Part shown: positions 23,300 to 34,941 of the stretch, piece by piece
Layout of the letters: each line of letters begins with the position of its first letter
How positions within the stretch are numbered: the stretch's first letter is position 1
Assembly: GCA_963691705.1 (NCBI GenBank)
Contig: OY829540.1
Location: 68,062,367-68,126,366 of the forward strand
DNA from: Viola odorata
Taxonomy: Eukaryota > Streptophyta > Magnoliopsida > Malpighiales > Violaceae
Reading direction: 5' to 3'
Length of the DNA stretch: 64,000 nt
Program-made: the position numbers and the translations under genes
The notes under the pieces: model-generated
Told to the model about the DNA's origin: nothing
What the model saw: only the letters and a program-made list of their open reading frames with translations
Database searches by the model: none

Positions 23300-24242
23300 G
23301 ATCACAGGGTCAATAAAAATGCTTTTGAGGCATCCAGATGGTTAAGCCGGCAAGCTCCCAGGAGGTACTCTAGAAGTTCCTCAAATGTGTTTGCCTGCAT
23401 GAAATACATTTGAGTCGAGAAAAAGATTATGGAAGTCGATCATGAAACGGGAAATCACATCAGATGACCAGAACAAGTGTGCCGAAGAGAAATGCTATTC
23501 TAATCTTTGATTAATCATTAAATTTTGCGAAAGATTTTTTCATGCAAAAAGAAAAAGCAAAGATTTACCTGTATCAAGAAAGCCATTTCAATAACCAAAT
23601 GGCTGAGGTAACCAAGAACAAGATTAACCACACCCCTTGCAAACTGTTGATGATCCAATATCAACTCCAAGCTGCGAAGAAATTAAAACCTCAGGATTAT
23701 CAGAATGCTTTTTAGTTACGACCATCTCTGTATTTCCCTCACATTAAGACTAGAAACATTTTTTGGTGCCCATATAACATTTCAATAATTATCAAATTTC
23801 CATAAAGCACGAGAAATTCTGGCGAGATTTACCTCCAGGTAGTTCTTCCCGTGAAAATAATTCCTTTCCAGTGCTTGACCAATAAGGCATGCCTTCTTTC
23901 CGACACTCTGCTTAACTATCCACGAGCCCTGACAAAACAAAGGTGAACTAGAATGAGAGAAACTACAAGGCTTTCTCAGAAATAAACTACCAAGATGTTC
24001 AACATGATTCATTGATTTCTCTTTTAGTCAACTGTCTTGAACCAAAAATGCTGTAATGCACAAACATGCTTGGATTGAGTTACTAACCTTGGATATGTAA
24101 GGTATGAGCTTAAACCTTGAATTTCTATAAGCATCATCCCCCTTTATAAAGTTCTCCAGCAACGGCGAACCTTCAACTGGTGTGGTCAACATATAGTATA
24201 GGGCAAGGCTATATGTAGTTGAACCCGGCACCTGTTTCACAA
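23300..24242 (-). pseudogene. EDR2-like (DUF1336) C-terminal pseudogene
   Basis: EDR2-like proteins are lipid-binding START/DUF1336 proteins linked to defence and cell death. Four minus-strand exon-like blocks match the C-terminal domain in order: VPGSTTYSLALYYML to LIPYISK (about 24237-24088), GSWIVKQSVGKKACLIGQAL (about 23931-23833), VDIGSST to VIEMAFLIQ (about 23680-23572), and EELLEYLLGACRLNHLDASKA (about 23400-23315). The third block has an extra T that breaks the frame after GSSTV. The N-terminal PH and START regions are missing. Splice-like borders remain, so it is a fragment of a genomic copy. Confidence 0.82.
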
Positions 24243-24304
24243 TCAACAACTTAAATTGCTAAATGCACACCAAAAGAGAAATTGGAATGTGCTCACTAGT
24301 TGCA

Positions 24305-24439
24305 CACCAATATAAAACTAGAGATTTATATCTAACTGGAGAAAGCTATGCTGGTCACTATGTGCCTCAGCTTGCTTACACAATTCAGTTGCACAACAAG
24401 CACGCGAATAAAACCATCGTCAATCTCAAAGGCATAACT
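24305..24439 (+). pseudogene. Serine carboxypeptidase-like exon fragment
   Basis: The exon encodes the nucleophile elbow of S10 peptidases: [20 protein letters not shown], then VNLKGI just before a GT donor. The catalytic Ser sits in GESYAG. No other exon of the family is found nearby. It is a lone relic lying head to head with the EDR2 fragment. Confidence 0.8.
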
Positions 24440-25399
24440 GTAAGTTTAGAGCCTAAAGCTAATATGAAATTTAGGCAAGCAAACGTGTGTGAATTACACA
24501 AGCAAAGGGTACAAGAGAATCGATCAACAACAAATAATTCATAAAAGGAAAGATTTAACTTTGCATTACAAGATTAAACACAAAAAAATGAGAAAAAAAT
24601 GATACCTTGGAAGACAAAAATTGGTCATTTAAGAGAGAATTGGAGAGAAGAACAAGAACAGGAGGCGATGATAGGTTGGTGTGGAACGTAATCGACTGGG
24701 ACGAAAAAAGAGGGGAAAATAAGAAGAACATGTCTGTTAAAAATAGGAGAAGCTTAAAAGAATCAAACCCATGAGTGCGATTCACACAAGAATGAAAACA
24801 GACGAAGAAGGAGCAGATCCAAAACGAGAGAGGGAGAGAGAAACCTGAAATTTGCAGATGTCCAGGAGAATGAGGAGAAAACCGATTTGTTTCGCCCTCA
24901 ATGCGAGTGTTTTGCCTTCAATGTCACCTTCACCAAAACCCTAATTTTGCAGATGTGCAGGAGAATGAGGAGAATGCCGATTGTCTGAGGAGAATGAGGA
25001 GGATGACTGTTTTTTTTGGTATATTTTATACGTGGTATTCTCCTAATTAAGAAGGATTTGGGTAAATATTTTTGTCTAAAAAATTTGCCTAAACAGCTTC
25101 CCGTGTTTTTGGTTTTGAGGCTGGAGAGCTTCGTAAGAAGCTGGTTTCGAAAAGTGATTACCAAATACCAATCTAAATTTTTTGGTTTTGGAAACTACCT
25201 TTCTGGAATAAAACCAAAACCCTAAACACCCACTTATAACTATCCGACATCTATCGGTTGGGTCTGTATAACGGCATCTTATAGACCCAACCATTTTACT
25301 ACTTCCTCAGTTCCTCTTTTCTTTTCTTTTTGCGCTGAAATTTTGTGCGACAGAATATAATAAAGTAAAGATAAATTTTAATTATTTATTTTCATATTA
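24440..25399. other. Intergenic region between the SCPL relic and a copia-type element
   Basis: It contains a short direct repeat (ttgcagatgt followed by caggagaatgaggagaa at about 24854 and 24946). No gene is recognised. Confidence 0.45.
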
Positions 25400-25404
25400 A
25401 TTAG

Positions 25405-26336
25405 TGTAAATTTGAAGAAGTATTTGCATTAATACGACTTTAATAGTACATATACAGATTGTTCTATTTATATTTTATAGCACGAGCTAAAAACTATACT
25501 CTTATTTTAATACATAAACATACGAATACGAATACATACGTATATATACACTATTTTCTAACACTCCTCCTCAAGCTGGAGCATCAATATTAATCATGCC
25601 CAGCTTATTACAAAGATAACTCACTCGAGGACCTGGGAGAGCAAACAGTACCCGAATAGTGATGCAAACAGTACCCTAATACATATCCAATAAAATACCC
25701 AAATATGTATCCAATACAGTAGAAAATATGCAGCAAACCAGTACCCAAATACGTAGCAAATTCCCTTTAAAAAAAAAATTACGTAGCAAATTGTATCGGC
25801 AAACAGTGACGACAAACAGTGACATCAAATAGTACACGGAGGGTAATTTTGGACTTACGCAAAATTCAGAGGGCAAATGTTATCTAAATACCACGAAATT
25901 CACAAACATGACCGCCACTTCAAGGCGAGCAAAACCCAACTGGTACTGTCGGCACCGGGTGCCGAACGTCCCCTCACGCGCAGGCGCGTGGAAGAGAACA
26001 ACGGAGACAAAGGCGACGCGTGAACAGTAACAGCTGGTCGGAATGTCTTCGTTCCATTTGCTCCCGACTCAAATCGTCCTTCCGCTCCTTTCTGTAGGGC
26101 GGTGAGAATAGCAGACGTCGGGAAGAGGTACTTCCGAGCAGAGACAACAGAGACAATTTGGGAGCAAATTTTGCTCCGTTACCATGTAAATTTGAAGAAG
26201 TATTTGCATTAATACAACTTTAATAGTACATGTACAGATTGTTCCAGTAATAGCACGAGCTAAAAACTATACTCCTATTCTAATACATAGACATACGAAT
26301 ACGAATACATACGTATATATACACTATTTTCTAACA
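25405..26336 (-). mobile_element. Miniature copia-type LTR retrotransposon (TRIM-like), complete ends
   Basis: Two LTRs, 25405-25563 and 26185-26336, share TGTAAATTTGAAGAAG starts and ATTTTCTAACA ends. The 5-base ATTAG occurs on both sides (25400-25404 and 26337-26341), a perfect target duplication. Reading the minus strand, the sequence right after the 5' LTR is TGGTAACGGAGC, close to an initiator-Met tRNA primer site. The interior (about 620 bases) has no gag or pol, so it is non-autonomous. Confidence 0.8.
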
Positions 26337-26855
26337 ATTAGTAAAAATTATGGTACTTATAGCATTGTTTTTAGATATGATATTAAAAAAAACAGATCTA
26401 AAATCTAACTCCATTATCTTCATCTTCATGTATAGCCACCACAAATCTCCATCTTTATCGTGACAGTTATGATTTTTTCTCCCAGTTTCATTCAATAGTT
26501 AGAATTAAATAAGTATAATGATTTTTTACAAAGAGAGAGCAACGTTAACTAGTATTGATAGCAAACAACTATAACATTATGAATAAGCCAAGTTCCAACG
26601 CTTTGGGAGGGAGCGCCACCGTATGCACTCCCCTGTCAACAAAGTAAGCATGATAAGAAAAAAATCAGTGGTAAAATTGTTGAGTCTCTAATAAGTTGTC
26701 ATTTTTTAAAGGTAATAAAATTATTTGGGCTCGAAGAGTGAGGTTGGTCGGACAACAATGAGGAAAACAATCAGGAGTCGTCCAAGATGTGGCATGCAAC
26801 ATATGGATGACATGGAGCGGCATTATACTCTGCCCCTATTGTTAAGAAAAAATTC

Positions 26856-26986
26856 TACTCCCTCTGGTTTTTAAACTATGTCATTTTGAAACAGTAACAA
26901 TCAGTAAAGTAAACACCAAAAAGTCAAATAATGTGTATAGTAACATTCAGTAGCAAAGCGACATATTTTGAAGACCGGAGGGAGTA
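26856..26986. mobile_element. Stowaway-like MITE inside duplicon B, with empty sites in A and C
   Basis: A 127-base element between TA dinucleotides, with ends CTCCCTCTGGTTTTTAA and CCGGAGGGAG. The same place in duplicons A (about 19366) and C (about 31360) reads attctatttatttattattcgg with no insert and a single TA. Confidence 0.9.
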
Positions 26987-27706
26987 TTTATTTATTATTC
27001 GGTAGCTCCACCTCCACCTCCACCCCTCTATTTGTTTTTACTCTAAGTTGATCAACTTGTGGTGGGTGGTACGCACTGTTAAAATGCTGGATGAAACATT
27101 GAGCTTGCACACAAGAATATGGCATGGAGAAAAACTTACCTTTGTATCTTCTGAATCTGTCATTCATTAACTGTTCATGGGGTTATTTATATAATGGCGG
27201 AAAGAGGCACGAAAACGCACACAATCAGGGAATGCAGGATTTCATAATTCTTGCCTTACAAACTTATGGACAGACATTTACATAGCGCAAAGCACGGTAG
27301 AAAGGATATGTCAGTATGCTAGAGCAGGATTCCCTAGTCTTTTGGTATCCAACGAGAGTTAAAACTGACAAGAAGCAACTAAGAGACAAAAGCACAGAGC
27401 AGCTTAAAGGGCACTTTATATCAGACAGTTTCTGCTAACAAAATCAAATAGCAACAAAGGTACAACAAATAAACCAACAACAAAAAGATCAAGTCATTCC
27501 TATAGCAGCAACCAGAAGCCATAATGGCCACCAATAGTTATAAAGCAAACTCACATTGCGTTAGAACTCCCACCACTGAATTACTTGTTTATTTTCAACT
27601 ACACCAGAAAGGGAATAGCGGCATTCTCTTCAAAGTAAAACACTTTTAAGCAAAAATAGCCTAAAGGAAAAGGAACACTTACAAGTTGCATGCATTAATA
27701 CAAAGC

Positions 27707-29468
27707 TCAATTTGCCTGGCCATCATCGTAGGCTTCATGGAGTCCAAAAGCATCAAGATTGTCATCATTAGACAGCAGATTTATAACTAATTCTAAAGTG
27801 GCATCATCTGCAGAGAATCCTCTGCACCTCATTTCTTCAATTAGTGATACAGCCATCGATGTATTCTTGATGAGGAGGAATCCACGAATAATCACGTTAA
27901 ACGAGCAACTATTTGGAAAGCAACCATTATCTTCCATTTTTCTGAAAATCTTGTATGCTTCATTTGCTAATCCTTCTTTGAAAAATTCACCAATTACAGC
28001 ATTATATGTGTACACATCGGCCTTTCCCATCATTAGAAAGTCCAGATAGTAGTTCTATTGCATGTTTAAGCGTACCAGCTTTGCACATAGCATGAATAAT
28101 GATATTATACGCCGTCAGATTAGGTCTCAAATTGCTCTTTTGAATTTCTTGAAACAGTTTAGTTGCCACATCAAGATACCCGTGCTTGCATAAGCCCCCA
28201 AGCAAAGTGTTGTAAGTGACTACGTCCGGGGTATGACCATGAGCATTCATATCTTCAAAAAGCTTCTTTGCATCACTAAGTTGTCCTGTTTGGCACAACG
28301 AGTGTAGGAGAGTATGATATGTAACAACATTCGGACTTAAACCTCTGCAGCACATTTCATCAAAAAGTTTCCAAGCCTCATCTGTTCTTTTGTTGTTGCA
28401 CCATCCATTTATCAAGCTGTTGAAGCTAATTACATTTGGCGTGCAGCCTTTGCTTACCATCAAGTCAAATACATTCCTGGCTTCATCTAGTTCGCCTCTC
28501 AAACAATATCCATCTATCAAGGAATTATATGTCACAACATCAGGATTCACACCACATCTGATCATTTTATGCTCCACGATAAAATGTGCATCTTCGACCT
28601 TTCCCTCCTTGCAGAGTGTATCAACCAGGATAGTGAAGGTAAATACATCCGGCATGATATTGCACACCACCATATCATTCAACAATGTTTGAGCTTCTCT
28701 TAATTGACCTGAATTGCATAATCTATGGATTAATGAGTTATATGTGACAACATTAGGTGCGATTCCTTTATCCTTCATCTCAGAGAAAATGTCTAAACCC
28801 CCTCAACCACTAGTCTATCTTTGCAAAGGCTATCGATGATTGTACTGTATGTAACCACATTTGGTTCACAGCCTGCTGCTTCCATTTTCTTCAGCAACTG
28901 AATAGCTGTGCCAGTTTGTCCAACTTTGCATAGACCATTTATCATCATATTACAAGTATACGAGTTGGGGGAGTACCCTCTTGCCACTATGGTATTGATT
29001 AAGGTCACAGCATGAGCTATTTTATCTTCTTTGCAGAGCCCGTTAATTAAGGTAGAAAAGGTTACATTAGTAGGCTGAAAACCGAGCTTGATGATTTTCC
29101 CCAAATTGGAGAAGCCAAAACCCACACAGTGCAAGCGGCAGAAGCAATTAATCAAAATGTTAAGAGTATAGAAATCGGACTTAACACCCATAAATTCCAT
29201 TTGTTTGGACAGAGAAACCGCAGTCCCATGATGCCCCATCCCCACAACAGCTGATAATAATTTGTTAAATTCCACCACAGAAGGCGGAGGAGACATGCTT
29301 ATCATGCGATTAAAGGAAGCCAAGGCAACATGAATATTTGCAGTCATTTCTATGGCTTGTGGAAGCAAAATCACGACAATTAGAATGAAGAAGAACATCA
29401 AACCTCGTAAAAGTAGAAGAAGCTCTTAGCGAAACGTTCCCCTTCGTCATCCACGCTATCATCGCCAT
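27707..29468 (-). pseudogene. RFL-type PPR gene, copy B, frameshifted
   Basis: Aligned by eye with copy A, the whole gene is present with the same 14 repeats, but three indels break it. A 17-base deletion lies near 29335 in the leader region. Two extra C bases lie near 28800, between repeats 5 and 6. Two bases are lost near 28026, between repeats 12 and 13. The pieces between are open and keep good repeat consensus, so decay is recent. Contact residues differ from copies A and C (for example repeat 7 is TD). Confidence 0.9.
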
Positions 29469-29618
29469 CAACCAAATCAGTAACCTAATAACCTTCGCTA
29501 TCGCTAATCGCTATACAATAAAAATTCTACAGTTTAGGAAAATTACAATTTGGCCGTTATAGTTGAAAAATAGTTAAAAATTACAAAGATATAAAACTTG
29601 AAAAAACAAAGTAACAAA
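29469..29618. other. 5' flank of PPR copy B
   Basis: It shares its first part (tatacaataaaaattct) with the flanks of the other copies, then becomes AT-rich. Confidence 0.5.
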
Positions 29619-29883
29619 TACTCCCTCCGGACACAATTAAATGACGTTTTAGAATAGTAAAAATTCGTAGGGCAATGATCTTTGATCTTATTTTATTCTA
29701 TATTGTTTCATTTTTACTCCTAATTTCCACTCAAATTACCACACCATCATCAAATTGGGTTGATTCATAAAAAAAAAATAGTCATTTGCACAAAATATAT
29801 GCCTCGGAATGTATAAAATGACAAGTATTATGAACAGTAAGAATCCGTAGAAAAGTGACAATTATTTGTGTCGAGAGGGAGTA
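29619..29883. mobile_element. Stowaway-like MITE
   Basis: It starts TA then CTCCCTCCGGACACAATT and ends TCGAGAGGGAG then TA. Interior arms are partly complementary (aatagtaaaaattcgtag and acagtaagaatccgtag). Same superfamily as the 8.6-kb element but a different interior. Confidence 0.8.
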
Positions 29884-29937
29884 TATTATAGCCTAATATA
29901 ATGAAAAAAACTAGTTTAATTTTTTTACTAATTATTT

Positions 29938-30082
29938 TTGAATTTTGGAATTTTGGAATTTTTGAATTTTTGAATTTTTGAATTTTTGAATTTTTGAATT
30001 TTTGAATTTTTGAATTTTTTTTATTTTTTTTATTTTTTTATTTTTTTATTTTTTTATTTTTTTATTTTTTTATTTTTTTAGA
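29938..30082. repeat. AT microsatellite
   Basis: About eight units of gaattttt are followed by many units of attttttt, forming a compound simple repeat. Confidence 0.9.
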
Positions 30083-31133
30083 CAAAAAAAATTAATAAAT
30101 CATACTAAATAATTAAGTAAAAATAGTAAATAATGCACTAAGTTTGTTTTTTTAATTAAACTTTTTAGTGTTTTAATTCTTTTAGGTTTAGGTTTGAACC
30201 ACAAGTACCTCAACAAGTCATCGAACCCCTCTAAAGTCAATCTATAGTACAAATAAGTGCTAAGAAAATTTGAATCTCTATTTTTTGTTTATTTCTTCAT
30301 AAATATTTTTTTTAATTTTTTTTTATAAGTCGAATATTGTTTGAACATCACAGGAAACACTTGTTCCTCTATTCTTTGCGGCGTGCTTAAATAATAAAAT
30401 AATGAACAAATATTGAAATAATAGTTTCTCATAAGTTGTTAAGTTATGCAAGCAAAAAAATGAGATCAATGGTGGCTTAACCTCATAAGAATACTCAATG
30501 CTCAAATCTTACCTATTTGGGCAAAGGTAAGGGCAGTTGGTTGTGTTTATGCTCATGTGTGATTAGCCTTGAGGCCTTGGAAATTATTATGTGCAGTTGA
30601 GAAAGTTCAATCGTATCAATGATTTGGGACATTTGTCGGCAAAGAGTTTCCAGCAAATTCACTCTAAATTCACATAAGTAATTACTTTCATGAATTAAGT
30701 GGAAAAAAAAAAAGAATTAAGTGGTCTAAGGCCCTTTTTATATAAATGGGCCGGTTCGAGTTGGACTTAAAATTTAAATATCTAAGGCCCGTTTAGTTTG
30801 CAAGTCTAGTGAAGATAATCATATGGAACATTGTTTGGAAGATTTACAATTTAATAGACTAATTTGAAAAGAAGAAAAAAGTACATTAATAAAAAAAAAA
30901 TTAATGAGTTAGTAGCCTAGTGCTACTTCTTATAAAATAAAAAATTAATAAAACTTAAGTTTGAATTAACTAACCTAATTCTATCTTTTATTTAAGTGCA
31001 TTAGGAAAAGTGTTAGTAATTTTTATTTTTTCTTTGATATAAATACAATAGAGACCATATCAAATCTATCAAATTTACACTAAATTCAGTCAAGTAATTA
31101 ATTTGAAGAATTTAAGTGAAAAAAAAAAGAACA
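30083..31133. other. Intergenic region between PPR copies B and C
   Basis: AT-rich. The stretch near 30810-30865 (catatgga, cattgtttgg, tttacaatttaatagacta) recurs at about 35745-35790 next to the CYP79 relic. A second pair, 30654-30720 and 31075-31125, is a local direct repeat. No gene is seen. Confidence 0.5.
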
Positions 31134-31240
31134 GTGTAGTTACTTTGCGGAGCTAGTTGTACAAGCTTGAGAATCACTGGAATCTTTCTTGGTTATTATA
31201 TTATATAGAGTTTATGAGTTATGTAAAGGAAATCTCTAGA
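31134..31240 (+). repeat. Copy of the phosphorylase 3' end and 3'UTR
   Basis: The run from acagtgtagttactttgcgg to aatctctaga matches the stop codon and 3'UTR of the phosphorylase pseudogene at 17815-17920 with few changes. Here it is joined directly to the PPR duplicon C flank. Confidence 0.85.
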
Positions 31241-32018
31241 GTGAGGTTGTTGGTCCGACAACAATGAGGAAAACAATCAGCAGTCGTCGAAGATGTGGCA
31301 TGCAACAGATGGATGACATGGAGCGGCATTATACTCTGAGCCTATTGTTAGGAAGAAATTCTATTTATTTATTATTCGGTAGCTCCACCTCCACCTCCAC
31401 CCCTCTATTTGTTTTTACTCTAAGTTGATCAACTGTTAAAATGCTGCATGGGGAAAACTTACCTTTGTATCTTCTGAATCTGTCATTAACTGTTGATGGG
31501 GTTCTTTATATAATGGCGGAAAGAGGCATGAAAACGCACACAATCAGGGAATGCAGGAGTCATAATTCCTGCCTTACAAACTTATGGACAGACATTTACA
31601 TAGCGCAAAGCACGGTAGAAAGGATATGTCAGTATGCTAGAGCAGGATTCCCTAGTCTTTTGGTATCCAACAAGAGTTAAAACTGACAAGAAGCAACTAA
31701 GACAAAAGCACAGAGCAGGTTAAAGGGAACTTTATATCAGACTGTTTCTGCTAACAAAATCAAATAGCAACAAAGGTGCAATAAATAAACCAACAACAAA
31801 AAGATCAAGTCATTCATTCCTATAGCAGCAACCAGAAGCCATAATGGGCACCAATAGTTATAAAGCAAACTCACATAGCGTTAGAACTCCCACCACAGAA
31901 TTACTTGTTTATTTTCAACTACACCAGAAAGGGAATAGCGGCATTCTCTTCAAAGTAAAACACTTTTAAGCAACAATAGCCTAAAGGAAAAGGAAAGTTG
32001 CATGCATTAATACAAAGC

Positions 32019-33803
32019 TCAATTTGCCTTGCTATCATCATAGGCTTCATGGAGTCCAAAAGCCTTTTTCAGATCAAGATTGCCATCATTAGACAACATT
32101 TTTATAACTAATTCTAAAGTGGCATCATCTGCAGAGAATCCTCTGCGCCTCATTTCTTCAATTAGTGATACAGCCATCGATGTATTCTTGATGAGGAGGA
32201 ATCCACGAATAATCACGTTAAACGAGCAACTATTTGGAGAGCAACCAGTAACTTCCATTTTTCTGAAAATCTTGTATGCTTCATTTGCTAATCCTTCTTT
32301 GCAAAATCCACCAATTACAGCAGTATATGTGTACACATGAGCCTTTAACCCATCATTAGAAAGTCCAGATAGTAGTTCTATTGCATCTTTAAGCCTACCC
32401 GCGTTGCACATAGCATGAATAATGATATTATACATCGTCAGATCAGGTCTCAAGTTGCTCTTTTGAATTTCTTGAAACAGTTTAGTTGCCACATCAAGAT
32501 ACCCGTGCTTGCATAAGCCCCCAAGCAAAGTGTTGTAAGTGACTATGTTTGGGGTGTGGCCGCGAGCATACATATCTTCAAAAAGCTTCTTTGCATCACT
32601 AAGTTGTCCTGTTTGGCACAACGAGTGTAGGAGAGTAGTATATGTAACAACATCCGGACTTAAACCTCTACAACACATTTCATCAAAAAGTTTCCAAGCC
32701 TCATCTGTTCTTTTGCTGTTGCACCATCCACTTATCAAGCTGGTGAAGGTAATTACATTTGGCGCGCAACCTTTGCTGACCATCAAGTCAAATACATTCC
32801 TGGCTTCATCTACCTCGCCTCTCAAACAATATCCATCTATCAAGGCAGTATATGTGACAACATCAGGATTCACACCACATCTGATCATTTTTTGCACCAC
32901 GATGAAATGTGCATCTTGGACCTTTCCCTCCTTGCAGAGTGTATCAACTAGGATGTTGAAGGTAACAACATCTGGCATGATATTGCACCCCACCATATCA
33001 TTCAACAATGTTTGAGCTTCTCTTAATTGACCTGAATTGCAGAATCCATGGATTAATGAGGTATATGTGACAACATTAGGTGTGATTCCTTTACTCTTCA
33101 TCTCAGAGAATAGCTCTAAACCCTCAACCACTAGTCTATCTTTGCAAAGGCTATCGATGATTGTATTGTATGTAACTACATTTGGTTCACAACCTGCTGC
33201 TACCATTTTCTTCAGCAACCCAATAGCTTTGCAGGTTTTCCCAACTTTACATAGACCATTTATCATCACACTAAAAGTGTATGTGTTGAGGGAATGCCCA
33301 CTTGCCACTATGTTATTGAATAAGGTCACAGCATGAGCTAGTTTATCTTCTTTGCAGAGCCCGTTAATTAAGGTAGAAAAGGTTACATTAGTAGGCTGAA
33401 AACCGAGCTTGATCATTTTCCCTAAATTGGAGAACCCAAAACCCACACAGTGCAAGCGGCAGAAGCAATTAATCAAGATGTTAAAAGTATAAACATCGTA
33501 TTGAACACCCATCAATTCCATTTGTTTGGACAGAGAAACCACAGTCCCATGATGCCCCATCCACACAGCAGCTGATAATAATTTGTTAAATTCCACCACA
33601 GAAGGCGGAGGAGACATGCTTATCATGCGATTAAAGGAAGCCAAGGCAACATCAATATTATCAAATGGACCATATTTGCAGTCATTTCTATGGCTTGTGG
33701 AAGCAAAATCACGACAATAATGAAGAAGAACATCAAACCTCGTAAAAGTCGAAGAAGCTCTTAGCAAAACGTTCCCCTTCGCCATCCACGCTATCATCGC
33801 CAT
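32019..33803 (-). CDS. RFL-type pentatricopeptide repeat protein, copy C, intact
   Basis: A single-exon gene of 594 residues, the same length as copy A, starting at the ATG at 33803 (MAMIAWMAKG). It has 14 P-type repeats, ends DDSKAN, and is co-linear with copy A throughout. The scaffold is nearly the same but the RNA-contact residues are not. Residues 5/35 differ from copy A in repeat 6 (TD against TN), 8 (TN against NS), 9 (TD against ND), 10 (TN against HN), 12 (NH against ND) and 13 (TN against ND). Under the known PPR code this predicts a different RNA target. Mitochondrial targeting is inferred from the family and the N-terminus. Confidence 0.93.
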   Translation of the reverse strand: MAMIAWMAKGNVLLRASSTFTRFDVLLHYCRDFASTSHRNDCKYGPFDNIDVALASFNRMISMSPPPSVVEFNKLLSAAVWMGHHGTVVSLSKQMELMGVQYDVYTFNILINCFCRLHCVGFGFSNLGKMIKLGFQPTNVTFSTLINGLCKEDKLAHAVTLFNNIVASGHSLNTYTFSVMINGLCKVGKTCKAIGLLKKMVAAGCEPNVVTYNTIIDSLCKDRLVVEGLELFSEMKSKGITPNVVTYTSLIHGFCNSGQLREAQTLLNDMVGCNIMPDVVTFNILVDTLCKEGKVQDAHFIVVQKMIRCGVNPDVVTYTALIDGYCLRGEVDEARNVFDLMVSKGCAPNVITFTSLISGWCNSKRTDEAWKLFDEMCCRGLSPDVVTYTTLLHSLCQTGQLSDAKKLFEDMYARGHTPNIVTYNTLLGGLCKHGYLDVATKLFQEIQKSNLRPDLTMYNIIIHAMCNAGRLKDAIELLSGLSNDGLKAHVYTYTAVIGGFCKEGLANEAYKIFRKMEVTGCSPNSCSFNVIIRGFLLIKNTSMAVSLIEEMRRRGFSADDATLELVIKMLSNDGNLDLKKAFGLHEAYDDSKAN

Positions 33804-34066
33804 CAATCAACCAAACCAGTAACCTTCGCTATCGCTATACAATAAAAATTCTATTGTTCGGTGAAGTTACAGAATGAACCCTTCTAGTTAAAAAATAGTA
33901 AAAAAAATACAAAAATACAAAATTTGAAAAAAAAGTAACAAATATATAATGAAAAAAGTAGTTTAAATTATTTTAAATTATTTTTTAGTTTTTCATTATT
34001 TAATATTTTTATTAATTTTTTCGACAAAAACAAATTAACAAATCATAGTAAATAATTAAGCAAAAA
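33804..34066. other. 5' flank of PPR copy C
   Basis: Closely similar to the flank of copy D at about 37945-38170, including the gaacccttctagttaaaaaatag stretch. AT-rich, no gene. Confidence 0.6.
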
Positions 34067-34330
34067 TACTCCCTCCGTCCCCAAAAGGATGTCTTCCTCG
34101 TATCCCAATATTCAGTAGGGAACGCATATCGAGGAGGTCCGATGAGGCACTATTTGACCCCAAAAAATTCCATACTTTTTTTCGAACGTACGTTAATCCT
34201 TAACGTACTTCCGAGAAAAAATTCGGGGCAAAATTGTCTCAAATAGTGACTGTTCCGGCCGTCTTAAGATACATTCCGAAACAGTAAAAGCAAATGCTAA
34301 AACGACATCTTTTTTAGGACGGGAGGAGTA
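34067..34330. mobile_element. Stowaway-like MITE
   Basis: It starts TA then CTCCCTCCGTCCCCAAAAGGATGTC and ends GGACGGGAGGAG then TA. The interior has cactatttgaccccaaaaaatt opposite attcggggcaaaattgtctcaaatagtg, forming long arms. It interrupts the flank shared by copies A and C. Confidence 0.85.
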
Positions 34331-34611
34331 GTAAATAATGCACTTAGTTTGCTTTTTTAACCAAACTCTCGTGTTCTAATTCATTTAGGTTTAAACCAAA
34401 AGCACTTCATCAACTCATTTTTTTTATTTTATGAATTTTTTATTTTTTTTTCCACAAATTTTTTATTTTATTATTATTTTTTTAATTTGATGATTTTTTT
34501 TCCTCAGTTTTATTATTTTTTATATTTGTTAATTTTTTATAAAATATCAAAACGACGTTGTTTTGATTAAACAGGTTGGCCCGGATCGACTCTATTAATT
34601 GACGGGTGGAA

Positions 34612-34941
34612 GAGAATGGCGGAGACAAAGGTGACGCGTGAATAGTAATGGCTGGTCAGAATGCCTTCGTTCCACTTGTTCCCGACTCGAATCATCTTTC
34701 CGCTCCTTTCTGTGGGGCGGTGAGAATAGCAGACGTCGGGAAGAAGTACTTTCCAGCAGAGACAATTTGGGAGTAAATTTTGCTCTGCTACCATGTAAAT
34801 TTGAAGAAATATTTGCATTAATACAACTTTAATAATAAATGTACAAATTGTTCTATTTATAGCACGAGCTAAGAACTACACTCCTATTCTAATACATAGA
34901 CATACAAATACGAATACATTTACATACACTATTTTCTAACA
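34612..34941 (-). mobile_element. Partial copy of the TRIM-like copia element (one LTR)
   Basis: The LTR is 34794-34941; the adjoining interior at 34612-34793 matches 25985-26184. The flank after the LTR (attagtaaaaattatggtac and onward, about 38 bases) is the same as after the complete element. It therefore arose by segmental duplication, not by a fresh insertion. The primer site here reads TGGTAGCAGAGC. Confidence 0.8.

Larger units (their letters stand above)
26679..29530 (-). repeat. PPR duplicon B
   Basis: The segment begins with the same gttgagtctctaataag block as copy A and runs through the PPR gene to the shared 5' flank near caataaaaattct. It contains one MITE absent from copies A and C. 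Confidence 0.75.

Noticed and set aside
32539..33336. Long plus-strand open frames antisense to the PPR genes, repeated in copies A-D
   Set aside because: They exactly mirror the PPR coding frames and have no independent features; the composition of the repeats keeps the opposite strand open.
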